Assembly (NCBI GenBank): GCA_031771865.1
Contig: JASISA010000041.1
Span: forward strand, 2,852,001-2,916,000
From: Nothophaeocryptopus gaeumannii
Taxonomy: Eukaryota > Ascomycota > Dothideomycetes > Mycosphaerellales > Mycosphaerellaceae
DNA length: 64,000 bases
Reading direction: 5' to 3'
Under the pieces are notes generated by a model. The model had not been told where the DNA came from, did no database searches, and saw nothing but the letters and a program-made list of their open reading frames with translations. Positions 31,553-43,557 of this stretch are shown piece by piece (position 1 is the stretch's first letter; each line of letters starts with the position of its first letter). The position numbers and the translations under genes were made by a program.

Positions 31553-33196
31553 ATGACCCATATCCATAGGACATCCGGGTTCTTTTGCACTCGCGCTCTG
31601 CGAGTTGCCAGAACCCCTCGATACCACCGACACGTTTCGGACTGTTCGCCACCAAAGCCCGACGACCATGGCGATGGCGTCCATGGCGGCCAGTCAGCAC
31701 GAGAGAAGGCTAAAGGTGCGATGACACAGCGCCTGGAGCAGATGAGTGAAGAGGGCCTCGAAACAGGTGGACGAAGCGCTCGGAAGGCTGTCGAAGAGGC
31801 TGGTTTCAGCGAAGACCTGCGGCGTCAATTAGAGAAGAAGATTGCGGATGCGAACTTCCGGAGCGAGAATGCCAGTGCATTCGCGCAAGCAAGCATGCCC
31901 GCGAGCGCACCAAAGCATGCGGGAGATACCGCGGCTGCGCAGCCTTGGACGGGGACAGAGAGCATAGCTGATGCTTCCCTGAGGATGTTGAATGACGCTT
32001 CCAAACCAATCCGTACGGCCTCGAAATCGCCGGGTACTCGTGTACCGAACAAGGTGGATACCAGACGACCGAAAGCAAGAGCCGGGGCGGGAAGGCGCAT
32101 TGCCAGCGCCAAAGAACAGGCATCCGTATATTCATCGAAGGAGCAGCAGGGCATGTCCGACGAAGAGCGCGAAAAGTTCCACAAGGAGATGAAGGCTCGA
32201 TTCCAGCCTGGTGCTCGCGCTATTACGTCTGTTCACGGCTTGGCTTCTTTGGCCAATGAGAGAATCGAAGACGCAATCGCGCGAGGGCAATTCAAGAACA
32301 TCCCAAGAGGCAAGGCTATTGAACGTGACTACACAGCTGACAGTCCGTTCATTAACACTACTGAGTACTTCATGAATAAGATGATCAAGAAGCAAGAGAT
32401 CGTGCCGCCGTGGATTGAGAAACAGCAAGAGGTCATATCGACTGCCACGACGTTTCGTAAGAGACTTCGGTCAGACTGGAAACGACACGTGTCTCGCGTG
32501 ATTGGAAGCCGGGGTGGAACTCTGGATAGCCAACTCAAGTTGGCGGAAGAATACGCTTTTGCTGAACGACTCGAAAATCCCACCAAACACCAACTTGAGA
32601 AAGTCACTGCAGTGGATGAGCAAGGACACATAGCTCAAATCACCATCTCAAGCGAGCTTAAACACACAGAAACAGATGACGCTTCAAAGTTGGAGGAAGA
32701 AATCAAGGTACTCGAGCAGGCTTTCAACGACGACGGCACCCTAAAGACCCCTGATCAGGAAGTTACGGTATCAGCCGAACAACCACTGCTGACACAAACG
32801 CCACCTCCGCCAGCGCTCAGCCGGTTAACTGTCGGGCCCTTCCGAGATCCGTTTTGGGAAGAGACGGAACGCTCCTACCATAATCTGGCCATCAAACAAT
32901 TGAACGACCTCACACGCTCTTACAATCTCATGGCACCTGACCTGGCCAAGAAGCCATACTTCTCCCTGGAACGTGAGCTGCGCAACTGTTTTGCCGATGT
33001 TGCACCTCAGGTCGCTGGTGCTATCCGCGACCGGGCTTTCGCTCCGAAATTTAAGGGCGTGGAGGTGATCGGCCACAGAGCAGGCTCGGTGCTCGACAAA
33101 TTTTCCATGGACAGAGCCAGCCAAGTCTACGATGAGAAGAAGCCGCATTATGGATTCAAAGAGTTCTGGCGGGACCTGTTCACTTCCAAGTCCTGA
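31553..33196 (+). CDS. DNAJC28-like protein (DUF1992 domain), probably mitochondrial
   Basis: A 547-residue open frame. The conserved DUF1992 / 'DnaJ homologue subfamily C member 28' domain is plain at about residues 225-290: LASLANERIEDAIARGQFKN, then NIPRGKAIERDY and VPPWIEKQQEV. The N-terminus is Arg/Ser-rich with few acids (FFCTRALRVARTPRYHRH), which fits a mitochondrial presequence. The J domain itself is absent, as usual in fungal members. The second half (LERELRNCFADVAPQVAGAI) is conserved in the fungal family. Function poorly known. ATG at 31553 is the first in frame. Confidence 0.88.
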   Translation: MTHIHRTSGFFCTRALRVARTPRYHRHVSDCSPPKPDDHGDGVHGGQSAREKAKGAMTQRLEQMSEEGLETGGRSARKAVEEAGFSEDLRRQLEKKIADANFRSENASAFAQASMPASAPKHAGDTAAAQPWTGTESIADASLRMLNDASKPIRTASKSPGTRVPNKVDTRRPKARAGAGRRIASAKEQASVYSSKEQQGMSDEEREKFHKEMKARFQPGARAITSVHGLASLANERIEDAIARGQFKNIPRGKAIERDYTADSPFINTTEYFMNKMIKKQEIVPPWIEKQQEVISTATTFRKRLRSDWKRHVSRVIGSRGGTLDSQLKLAEEYAFAERLENPTKHQLEKVTAVDEQGHIAQITISSELKHTETDDASKLEEEIKVLEQAFNDDGTLKTPDQEVTVSAEQPLLTQTPPPPALSRLTVGPFRDPFWEETERSYHNLAIKQLNDLTRSYNLMAPDLAKKPYFSLERELRNCFADVAPQVAGAIRDRAFAPKFKGVEVIGHRAGSVLDKFSMDRASQVYDEKKPHYGFKEFWRDLFTSKS

Positions 33197-34969
33197 GTCG
33201 CGTGACGTCTTACCTGATCAAGTGTAGAACGACATCATCATACAGCATACATGTAGATGCAGAGCAACGGAATGCAGGAACATGGTTTCTGTCTCACGCC
33301 ATACCTGTACTATTCCAAAAGTGAAATTTCAGGCACGGGCTCCATCACTTTGCATGTCCCACCGAGTCGTGAAGATCGATTTTCCGGTGAGTTGAAAACG
33401 CATCTAGATCCATCTGTCCTGTTGGTGGTATGAACAGGATATCAACTAGATGGGTTGAGTTCTGTTAGTATAGGGGCGGACGCAGCGGGCGTGTCCACGT
33501 GTCGTTGCCAGTGTGCGGGTTGCTGCCGCTAATGCAGCACCGCGGCCGCAAGCGGTAATAAGATGAGAATGGCTCTACCTAGTTGATAATCATTTGAATC
33601 AGAAATTCTCGTGCAGCGTGCAGCGCGCAGCATGCGGCTCTCAGTGACGCACATATGCAGAGTGGCATCACGGCGCCGCTGAGTGGGAAGCTTCTTCTCT
33701 CTCCTTGGGCGGGCATCGTCGTACAGGCAAGAGGTGTGCTTGTAGGAGTATGCTGATCGGAGATCGGAACGCCTTCCGTGCATTGCTGGTTGTCGCGTTC
33801 AAAATCTTGGCGGAAAATTTTCCTGGTCCCCACATGACTGTTGCGCATCTGCTGAATCCGATGCACGAAACGTTTGGTGTATGCGAATGAATACATCCTG
33901 CGTTGTAGAGTATCAGCGCTATTCAGCGATGTGGCAGAGAGTGGTTGTTGGAAGTGTTCTCGAAGTGCTGGTGCTCTGACTCAATCTTGATCTACGTCTG
34001 CCATTACGCCGGGCCGTTTGAGACATACCCATCAGCCAACGGCCCAAATTCTCTTCTTGCCCACAAGCACCACATCTTGCACATCCACCGCGGGCTGCAT
34101 CACCAAAACATCCTTCTGCTCCGCTCGTCAGTCTTTCCCCATGTAATCATCAGCGTCCCGGCAGATCTGCATCGGACCATCGCTTCCAGGGGAAACTGGA
34201 CAGATGATGCCTCCTGCATACTCCGTGTGCCTAGCCTGCTGCGCAACGCAACCAGCACTGCCTGAGATGGCGGTGATCCATTGAGCCTTGGAGGCCCGCC
34301 CGGTGCAGAGCAGCAGTCGATCCGGCCCCGGCTGGAGCGACTGCCTCGCGAGTCCCTCTCGCTGACCGCGCAATGCCACTGCCAATGACCCATCCGGGCG
34401 TGAAAGCGGAGTCCAGCTCCGGAAGACCTTGCTCCTGGTCTGGCTTCCACATTGCTTCTTTGTCCCAATCCGCAATACCGCATTAACTCCCCGAGGAGCT
34501 TTGCGCCAGCATGCAGCAGCAGTCGCAGCTCACTCTCAGTCGCACAAAGTCTCCAGCTTCGGGCAGCATTAATTGCCATGGCAAACGACTATTCCTCGCA
34601 TCGAGGCCGGTCTAGAGATGCAGCTTCAGACTCGAGGGAACATGTGATGCGTTATCTGATGCACCACTGGTTGCGTACGGGGTCCCAGTAGTAACTCTGG
34701 CGGTGATGATGGGAGCTGCTATGATGGCTGCTGTGGTGGGTTGGCGCGCCTAGCAATCACACTCAGCGCTGACTTGGGTGGATTCTGATGCGTTCTGAAA
34801 CTTACGGCTATAATGGGATGACGACGATCCGTGAGAAGCAGCAATGGACGGAATGCTCGGTGCTGTCGGCGGGCTTCGGTCTGGACTGGGTGAAATGTGT
34901 CTGCGGTTCCTGTTGCGGCTGTCGCGATATCGAAAGACGTGCCAGAGCATCCATCTGCACAGCAGTGCG
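33197..34969. other. No supported gene
   Basis: Normal-composition DNA with overlapping short frames on both strands (for example 34100-34579 minus) that show no domain or splice logic. Confidence 0.45.
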
Positions 34970-35212
34970 TCAGCGGCATGACAAAACCTTGAATGTCCAG
35001 ACACCATACCGGATGACCCAATTCTCCTCTTCGACTCGATCGGTGTCACGGCCGAGGTCGTAGATGACCCTGGTCTCTGGCCGTGCCATACGGTATATAC
35101 GAAGAATCTCGCGATGCGTCACCGTCTCACTGATTTGAGCGTTGCTGTATGGCGGTTCGACACTCGCGTTGCCCCGAAGAGAAGGTACGAGAACGTCCTG
35201 GCTCTCGGTCAT
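34796..35212 (-). CDS. Small hypothetical protein, tentative two exons
   Basis: From the ATG at 35212 the frame reads MTESQDVLVPSLRGNASVEP, then ETVTHREILRIYRMARPETR and a WVIRYGVWTF end, which looks like real protein rather than shadow. It stops at 34970. A GTTTTG donor-like site after the GVWTF codons and a GTGCAG acceptor near 34960 could join a further short exon ending near 34812. The intron is short and the donor poor. Family unknown. Confidence 0.3.
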
Positions 35213-35911
35213 TCGACTTCGGCCCTCTACGGCTTCTTCCTGCGCAAAGGTAAGGACTGGATCGAAGGTATCATTCGTGCAGAAAACGGACCTTCATCAT
35301 GGCATAGACGCGGCGATGAAATTCATTGCGTTCGTCGAGGCCTAATCGTTCGAAGAAGCGCGCTTTGGATTCGCTTTGAGCCAAGGCAGGTCGTGGTGGC
35401 GCCATAGGTAGGCGATTCTGTGAGGCTTGGGGTTCTGTTCTGAGGCGCAACGGCACACTCACTCACACTCGTGTCAATAAACGCAGTAACTTGAACAAGA
35501 AGAGAGAAAAGGGCAAGCCTTAGTCGATATATGGAAAGCGGACACCTCTCCGGATTCCCGTTCAAGCCCAATCCTACATTTTCCAGTAAATTGCGAACCT
35601 TCAGACGGGGGAGTTCGTTAAGTTTGGAAGCTATAATACCAGCATGGTGGGTGGAACATGGTGCAGGAGTCAGGCGGTATGTCGCCTAGCGTGGCTCTGC
35701 AGGCCGTAACCGCTGCCGCAGGAAATGCTGATGCTAGGTGTACTAGTCGGGCTGACGCATGCCTGCACCGCACCGCTCTGCACAGAAAGCTGCACTGCGA
35801 GGTCAATTGATTGCTATGCCTCTCGCATGGCGACCAGGCCCAAAGCGATCAATGCAACAGCTGCGTCGGCGAGCCGAACCTTTAGTTGTTGATTCCTACT
35901 ACCCACACGCG

Positions 35912-35916
35912 ACACA

Positions 35917-35954
<38 letters not shown>

Positions 35955-35959
35955 ACACA
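35912..35959. repeat. (AC)n microsatellite
   Basis: Nearly pure CA repeat interrupted by a single T near 35950. Confidence 0.95.
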
Positions 35960-36430
35960 AATAAAGCTCGTTTGTGGTAAGCGGTCAATGCCAACCCGTC
36001 TATTGTTCCCACCCTGGAGCTGGGGTCGTCGACATCGCTGCCTCCTTGGTTGGCAAGTTTCCAATTCCGGTCATGACACATTACCCTCGTGCGGACTACC
36101 CGGCTCCGGCAATGCAGGACGCCGGTAAAGGCAGGAGCAGAGCAACAGAGTTGTCACTGCACACGAATACACTGAATAATGGGCCAATGAGAGGCGACAC
36201 ACTTCGTTCCATTTTTCAAGTCGCGAGCTCCGGACTGGATCGGGGGACGCACCCCTTGCCTGGCCGCACGAAGCTCTTATCGGCCAATGCTGGTCGTTGC
36301 GGCTGCAGTTCTCCAGTCGGTAAGTTGACTGCGATGCCGCGAGGGCCATTCTGGAGCATGCAATAGCTTGGGATGGCAGCATAGGTACACCATGGCAAGT
36401 GCGGGCAATTCGCTAAAATGAAAACGGGTA

Positions 36431-36475
36431 GACCTCTTGACGGCCCAGGGAGGCTCCGCCGGGGGTCAGGAGGTC
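36431..36475. other. Imperfect GC-rich hairpin
   Basis: GACCTCTTGAC at 36431-36441 can pair with GTCAGGAGGTC at 36465-36475 (10 pairs plus one G-T), with further CGGC/GCCG pairing inside. No gene is nearby, so a terminator role cannot be assigned. Confidence 0.5.
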
Positions 36476-39400
36476 AAGATTGCCAATCGAGCACTGTGTG
36501 GCCTCGCCGCCGTAAACAATTCAAGCGATGAAAAATCATGTGCGAGGAGTTCGAATCGCATCGCATCGAAGGGATGGGGTATCATTAAGTTTGCGACTTG
36601 GTTTGCGGATACTTTTGCCTCGCACATGACACCGAAGCGCGGAGGACCTGACTTGGGTTGCGAAACCGTTTCTACTACTTCCTTTTGCCCTCGGCTACTC
36701 AGCCATGACGACGATCAGTCGCAGATTCAACCATGTTTCAGACTGACTCTCTTTCAAATGCCGTGACATGACTGAAGAGTCTCTCAACCCAACTGCCGCC
36801 AAGGATGTGGTCCATACTGGAAGACTCGCTGATACATCACGGCCAGCACGAGTCGAAGCTGGGAAGGGGGGGGGGCGCAAGCGAAGTTGGGAAGCGTTTC
36901 CGCGCGGAGCTGATTTATCAATACTTGGCATGCTAATACTGTAGGTGCACATTGCCAGCGGCACGATGATCGAGCCCTCGTCGAGTCGTCGATGCTGGTC
37001 CATGCCAATGCCAACGGTCCGGGATACGTTATGCATTGGCTTCGCACGTGCAGGAGGGCCAAGCAGAAGCTGCAGCGCGGCGGGCAGGTGCAGGCGCAGG
37101 TGCAGGTGCAGGGCGAGCGGGTGTGGTCAAGGCCACCAGCCATCATCAGCCAGCAGCCACCAGCAGTCGAAGCGCACAACGCCATGCGCCGGGGACGCAG
37201 AATCCTCGCGGAGCCTGTTTTGTGGAGCTTTGCTGTGTGTGAGGACGACGGACCTGTCCCGTGTGTCCCGTGACGCCTCACCACACAGCCAGACGACCCG
37301 AATGGGTTGTTGTGCCATCCTTTCGGGCTACTTGAGGCTACCTGCGCTACCGAACAACTCATTGATACTTCGTACTCTGCCACTGCACATCCGAACAACT
37401 CACCACTCTGCCACTGCACTTCCACACCACCCACACCACGTGCTGCACGCAGCGCAAGACATTTCTCGCCGAAGCGCACACCCTCTGTCGTCGACCGCCA
37501 TTCATCCCAAGCCAACATGGCAGCCTCGACCGCGCCTATCTGTGGCCTTTGCACATTCATAATGACCCGGCACCTGGGAAGTGCCGCAAACGCTGCAAGT
37601 GGCCGGCACCGCACCGCACCGCAACAACACGTCGAAAAGCGACAGACGCGGCGTCTGGGCCTCCGCTTCTAGAACCCTCTCCTTTTTCGACAGCTGAACA
37701 AGGGGCCTACGAGTCGACGAGTCAGGGCCGCCTGCAAAAAAATCCTTGGCCCTGTCGAGGACTGCAAATGACGTGATCTCGCACTAGAACTCTCCTCGGT
37801 CCAAGTCCAGGGCCGCCTCCCTTCACCGACATCGAGACCGGCGGCTCATTTCGCGGAAGAGTCCTCGAACGTCCCGGATAGAGCGTGGACTGATTGGAAG
37901 ACAATGCGGTTTCGTGCACTCGTATAACCTCACTTGTCCGTCCTTCTTCTTCTCAACGACTTGCTATCAATGCAGCACAACAGACTCGAGAGGACATCAG
38001 CATATCCATCGTGTCGGTGTTCGCACAAGCTCCGTACTGTTTTCGGGTGTTGCTCCCCTGAGCTGATCCCAGCAAGGCCACACCCAGGCAGCCGGGATGC
38101 CAACGTCCTACACGATCTTCTGTTCCCCGACAGTAGTGCGTCTTGTACATGCATTGCGGTACCCACTGCCATTTTCGTGTCCGACTGATGACTGCCACAT
38201 CCGCGTCGGAAACGCCTGTGACGCCTCTCCAACCAGGGTCGGAGCTCACCGCAAAGATCTGCTGTGCAGCCGGCGGAATCTGGTCATGTCTCGTTACCGA
38301 TCGTTCGGGTTTCCACGCGCCGGACAACAGCCGGTAGCTCCGTACGACGTGCGACCGCTTCGCTGGAGAGAGGATAGAGGATCCGCTTCCGCTGCCGTGT
38401 GCGGCCTGCCTTTTCGGCTTGTTCTGGCCGCCGATGCACCGTAGTAGCATGCATGGGTCTTAGCCGCATATGTACTTTGCATGCATCGATGATGAGACTT
38501 GCACAGGTACAACAAGTACAGCAACTACTGCTACTGTTCGCCAGCACATCAGCTCAACAAACGTAGCCGCTCCCAGCCCGGCCCGGCATGCTATTCGCAC
38601 TGCAAATGAACCGGTCAGCATGTTACCACGACCGTTCGCAAACTCGCGATTCTGGACATGCATGAACTCATTGCTTGTATATCTGGAAACATTCCGAGTG
38701 GCTTGCCAGCCCGCCTTCTAGCCTCTTCAAGAAAGTTGTGAGGCGAAACAGTGCGTGAATGCGCCGGAAAGTAATTTTTGACAGTCGCCATCTCGTGCAA
38801 ATCTGACCAACAATTCCTTATTCGGGTTCTTCGCAGGAGCATACTCTCGACGACGTTCTTGTTCTTGGAGCGCAAACGAGTGCTCCCTTGACGAGCTGCC
38901 ATCCCGGCGCGGGACCGCCTGAACCGGCTGAAATTTTCGGTCAGAGCGATCCTGGCTACAGCTGCAATTCAGCTTCCTGCATTGCGTCACAAGGGAGACC
39001 TGGAGATGTGTCTTGTGTCTTGCGCTACCTCTGCAGGGGCATGCTCCAGCAACGAAAAATTTATTAGAGCTGTTCTCGCCTCGTTACGTCCTCTCGGAAA
39101 GCCAGCCGTGGTACAATCCTTGGGAGGATCGTCGATAGCCCGTCTGTTGCAAAGCTGGCCGCCAGACTAAAGGCTGCTATATGTCGAATCGTTCCGCTCC
39201 ATTCAAGCGACCCCCTTGTCTTGAATATGTAGGCTCCACACTTGAGCTCGGGGCCATGAGTTAGAATCTTGGACCATCATGGAGCCGAGGCATCCAGGGT
39301 TTCGTCCGACTGAAGATGTCAAAACCAACACTCGGTATGTTTTGGCAGTCCACTGGATGAAGCGTTGTTCCGTTGCCAACAACACATGCAAAGTAGTCTC

Positions 39401-39641
39401 CTCTTCCCCGCGCCTTCCTCTCTGCAAAGTGCGCAAGCAGTGTCAAAATCTCGACAGCCAGCTGACCTCGCAGGCCTCAGAAGGTTCGAACGTGTGTTGG
39501 CAAAGGTAGGAGCAGCTGCGTGCAGGCTTCCTTCTCCAGTTCCAGCATGATGAGAGCTCTCCCTCCTCTTCGCACTGCAGCGTTCGGCTTTGAACATTTC
39601 GTGTACTGACTAGAGTAACATGTCTACATCTGCATCTCCGT

Positions 39642-42047
39642 ATGAAGATGGTTATAGACTTTGAGACAGACCTTCCTACTCCTTGCACGACCTCCACAAA
39701 CCCTGTGACCGAGACCCTCGACACATCAGACCACGTCGGCAACGGATTTGTACACCGATCACTTGTACACAAGCCTTCCATTCGCCGCCTGCCGAGCTCG
39801 CCCATGTGGCACGGTTCGTCCGAAGCCTGGGCAAGTGATCACGGCTCACTGGATTCAGTCTTCGATGCGGCGCCTCTTGCGCCACCATCCCAGCCAGCGT
39901 CAGGATATGCATCAGACTCAGATCAACACAACGAGATCCGAGGATCAGGCAGCGGAAGTCAAGATGAGGGTTACATCAGTCCATACCTGAGAAACCGAAC
40001 TGTTGGGACCAAGCTTTCCACAATCGCTGAAAAGCGAAGCGCTATAACACTGAGGACTCTTCCATCAGAATTGACCTCTCAACGGCGGTCGTTCACTTTA
40101 CAGCCTGTCATATCTCCCGAAACCGCAGAAGTACATCACACTCAACCAAGGCGGCGACGGGCAATTTCGGTGGATGAAAATGCGCTCCATCGGCTGCATC
40201 GAGCGAGCGAAGTATCGCAGACCACCGCTTCGTCACTTGGATAGAGTCCAGAACGACGACCTCCGTACAAGCCTCCCGAGCGGAAACGAACTCCAGACGG
40301 AATTCCAAGATGGCCTGGTGAGCGCGACATCCAGAGGCGAGATCTAGAGCGGCTCAGGACCTACAACCCCAATGCCAGATCTGTCAGACGTGATTTGCTA
40401 CGTTACGTGCGCGAAGGACCTGCAAGCGGACTCAGATTGAGGACAATCTTACAGCCTCAGCCTACCCCCGAGAGACCGGCCCTTCTGGCTACTTGGATAC
40501 CCTCCGGTCAACGGTTCTGGCGGCCACCAACAAGCGGACATTCGACGCATCGGTTCGCAAACTTGGAGTCTCACCCTTTTGCATCTGCTCCATCAGCAAG
40601 TTCGGATCAGACCCGAGAAGCAGCAGACAGGCGCCTTTCGAACTTGTCCTGTCCGTTTTGCTGTCCCGCAAGGAGCTTCCCTCGCTTCGATGTACTTGCC
40701 GAGCATGTACGCCTTGACCATTCGCCAAGTCAAACCTTTCCAACATACGATGATCTCGCTGGCCATATGCGGTCGTGCCATCCGGACGCCAACCGAAGGC
40801 AGGGCGCGTCGTTGACGGGGGCACAATCTAGCACAGCAGAACAAAGCACCCAGTTGACAGCGGATAGCGCATCCCAACGAGCGCTGAGGTCTAACGCTGG
40901 GTATCCCGTACCTGTCTTGCCACTACGAGCATTGACACAAGCGGCAAGACGTTCTGCGGCAGTGCCTTTACATCTGCGGACAGCAGCATCTGGGGATCGA
41001 CGTCCTTCGCCCCCGTCTCCGCAAATACCTGCGACTGTCAGAACTCTGGACTTGATCGATCAATTTCCAGTGCCGCCATCTATTCAGACTGCTTCATCAG
41101 CTCACCATCGACCGCTGCCACTCAATCGAGTCACCAACGTTCAGCAAACACCGCAGCTATGTAAACACAAGCTGGCTAAGATCAAGAAAAAGGGCATAGC
41201 ACTTCCAATGACAACAGCTCAGCAATTTTTAAGCCAGACCATGAATCTCGATGGCACTCCTCCACCCCTGCGAGACCTCCCTCCAATCGCGATCCAAGAC
41301 CACGCCGAACCTGTCTCTCCCGCTTCCCGAGTACCAACACAACCTCTGACATCTTCCAATTCTCAGCCCACCACCGAGACTCTCAACCCATCTTCCTCCG
41401 TTTCGAACCTCCTCACTCGTCCAACAGGCCTCTCAACAACCACAACTTTCGTCACAGCTCCTACAGGATCCACAACCTTCAACGTCTCGCGCAATCCACA
41501 GCCCAATGATGTAGGTCGACAAACACGAGGCGACTCGGTTGCCTTCTCCCTTGCTCCGGGCGTTGGCGCAGGGGAACTACAACATGCCCACACCTTTAGC
41601 ACCATCGACTCCGGAGAAACCGATCTCACCTCACCTGCGGGTCGCGCGTAGCTCGTGCATCGCCGCAATGAGAGGGGAACATGGCGTGTGAGGATGAACA
41701 AGACGAAATGTTGGAGATGTGAGGTTGCGGAGAGAATGAGTCGGAGTGGATGGCGGAGCTCAATCAGTGCTCAAGGGCAAGGCGAAGTTGTGAATTCTGT
41801 GGAGGATGCGAGGACGCCGGAAGGCAGTCAGGATAGCAGGGGAGGGAGGATGCAGGGCAGGGTGAAGCGATTGGGGAAAGGCGTGAAGGAGAAATGGTAC
41901 AAGGGATTGCATGTGATGCAGTACACTTGCTTCTGTCATTATCGGGCTTATGATGATGACGAGGATCCTTATTGGAGGAGAATGAGTGAGATGCAGAGAG
42001 AAAGGGAGATGAGAGAGAGGATTAGAGGGAGTTTTGGGAGGAGTTGA
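39642..42047 (+). pseudogene. Zinc-finger-like fungal protein with two in-frame TAG codons
   Basis: One plus-strand frame is open for 802 codons from ATG 39642 to the stop at 42047 except for TAG at 40242-40244 and TAG at 41649-41651. Protein-like sequence flanks both: TTASSLG before and SPERRPPYKPPERKRTPDG after the first; DLTSPAGRA before and KTKCWRCEVAERMSRSGW after the second. Two C2H2-like units sit at about 40645-40790 (LSCPFCCPARSF...HVRLDH, and a second ending GHMRSCH). The C-terminus has CWRC and YTCFCHYRAYDDDE. Either TAG could be CAG-to-TAG. A DNA- or RNA-related role is a guess from the Cys/His units. If translated conventionally, only the first 200 residues are made. Confidence 0.6.
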
Positions 42048-43557
42048 TTGATGGAATTTTTTGGATGGATTGGAGGTTTGATTCTTAGATGTGTAATGCA
42101 CCCTGTGGTAGTTCTTTGTTTGGTATCGATGAAAGTTGATGAGCACATGTTGGGATGTTATTGGCAAAGCAGCTGCTCGAGTCTACGTTTGTGATCGATA
42201 TACGGCATCACTAGGGCTCCGACTGCTACTGTACCTCCTCCGGTGATGGCTCCGCCTATTTGGTGAATCTCCTGGTGTCTCACGAAGTCCTTTTCCGGTT
42301 CTTGGTTCTTCTTGTGTCCGCGTCAGTTCGTGCTCGACTGGACTACGGAACACGAGACGATCAAGGCAACGACGATTCGAAAAAGAGTCATAACAGGTAC
42401 GAGGATGCGAACAAGATACCCAACTTCATGGTGGTGGATTCAATATGTCGAATTGAGGCTGAAGATCATTGCATAAGTGGGTCGAGCTGCAAGTCGTGCA
42501 GCAACCTGGGTCATCCACATCTGTGGTACGTCAAATCCTAGTTAGCAGGTATTCTTGGGAACATTTTCGCTACCGCTGGCATGGGAATGGGAAAGGTAGA
42601 GTACCTCAGACCGATGCATTGTTTAATTGCCCCTTTTTGGCATGGATTGTACTTGAGCAGTGTTGGTGCCCAGGGGACTTTCGATGTTCCTTCCAATAGC
42701 AATTGAAGGCTAGGGTGGATGGTCGATGCCTTGCATCCCACAGAGTGAGTTGAATGCTCGGTAGAACTAGGATTCTGCGCCGCATGACAAGCGCTTTCGA
42801 ACATGGTTCTATTCTATTGCCTCTCCCGGTGTCTTCTTGTGTTTTCGAGAATCGACAAGGGTTTCACTCACTCAAGCATGTTTGCTTCTTCACAGTACAT
42901 GAATGATACGTCGGGTTGAATTTGCCTCATCCCACGCACACAGAGCCCTCTGCTCGCTAGATATGTCCTCAAAAGCGACGGTCGACATCTCGACAAGCGA
43001 GTGACACTAGCCGCGAAGGCCGACACGCACACCATCTCGGAAACGAGCGAATAGCCCAAGATAGCGAATCCCTTCAACGGGTCGTTGGAGTACGGCTACG
43101 GAAATCATGAACATTGGCTTCATAGCGGTAACATCAAGCGGTCGGCTACTTTGACTCTGCTCTTCCCTCGCTTGTCTGATTGTCGCTTATGCAGTTGGTT
43201 GCTGGTGTAGCGAAGGCCCACGCCCTCTCGTCGATCTCAAGCTTGATGCCAGAATTGAGTGTCAGCTAGTCGGTGGTACATCTCAGCCTCTTCTTTTGCT
43301 TTTCTCGAGGTAGCATGGCAAGGGGCAAGCGAAGTCTGGAAAACATCAGCAGGCGCTGGTTGAAGGTGTCGATGGCAGGATGCCGTGGTGTGGCCACTCT
43401 GGTGACAGTCAAAGGTGAACCCAACTCAAAGTGTAATGTGCACCCATCATTTCATCGCGTATCGAACGTGGATACTTACAAGCCTACGATATGAACAGCA
43501 GGCTTCAGAATCAAGAAATACGAGACCACCCATCTTCCCAGTTCCCAACCCATACCA
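42048..43557. other. No supported gene
   Basis: Intergenic DNA between two convergent transcription units. Nothing recognisable. Confidence 0.45.

Larger units (their letters stand above)
35213..39641. other. Long region without a supported gene
   Basis: About 4.4 kb. It contains an (AC)n tract, a GC-rich hairpin at 36431-36475, a G9 run near 36868-36876, and short GCAGGT repeats near 37085. The longest frames (36784-37614 minus and 36945-37562 plus) overlap each other, are compositionally odd and share no family features. I see no RNA gene. Confidence 0.45.

Noticed and set aside
35759..36128. Several frames through the (AC)n tract
   Set aside because: Their length comes from the dinucleotide repeat having no stop in some frames.
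36530..36580. Possible second tRNA (GAGTTCGAATCGCATC looks like a T arm)
   Set aside because: No matching acceptor, D or anticodon arms can be drawn around it.
36784..37614. 276-codon minus-strand frame, with a 205-codon plus-strand frame over it
   Set aside because: The two overlap almost fully, composition is odd (Cys/Arg/Ser-rich, simple GCAGGT repeats), and neither shows a domain or splice signals.
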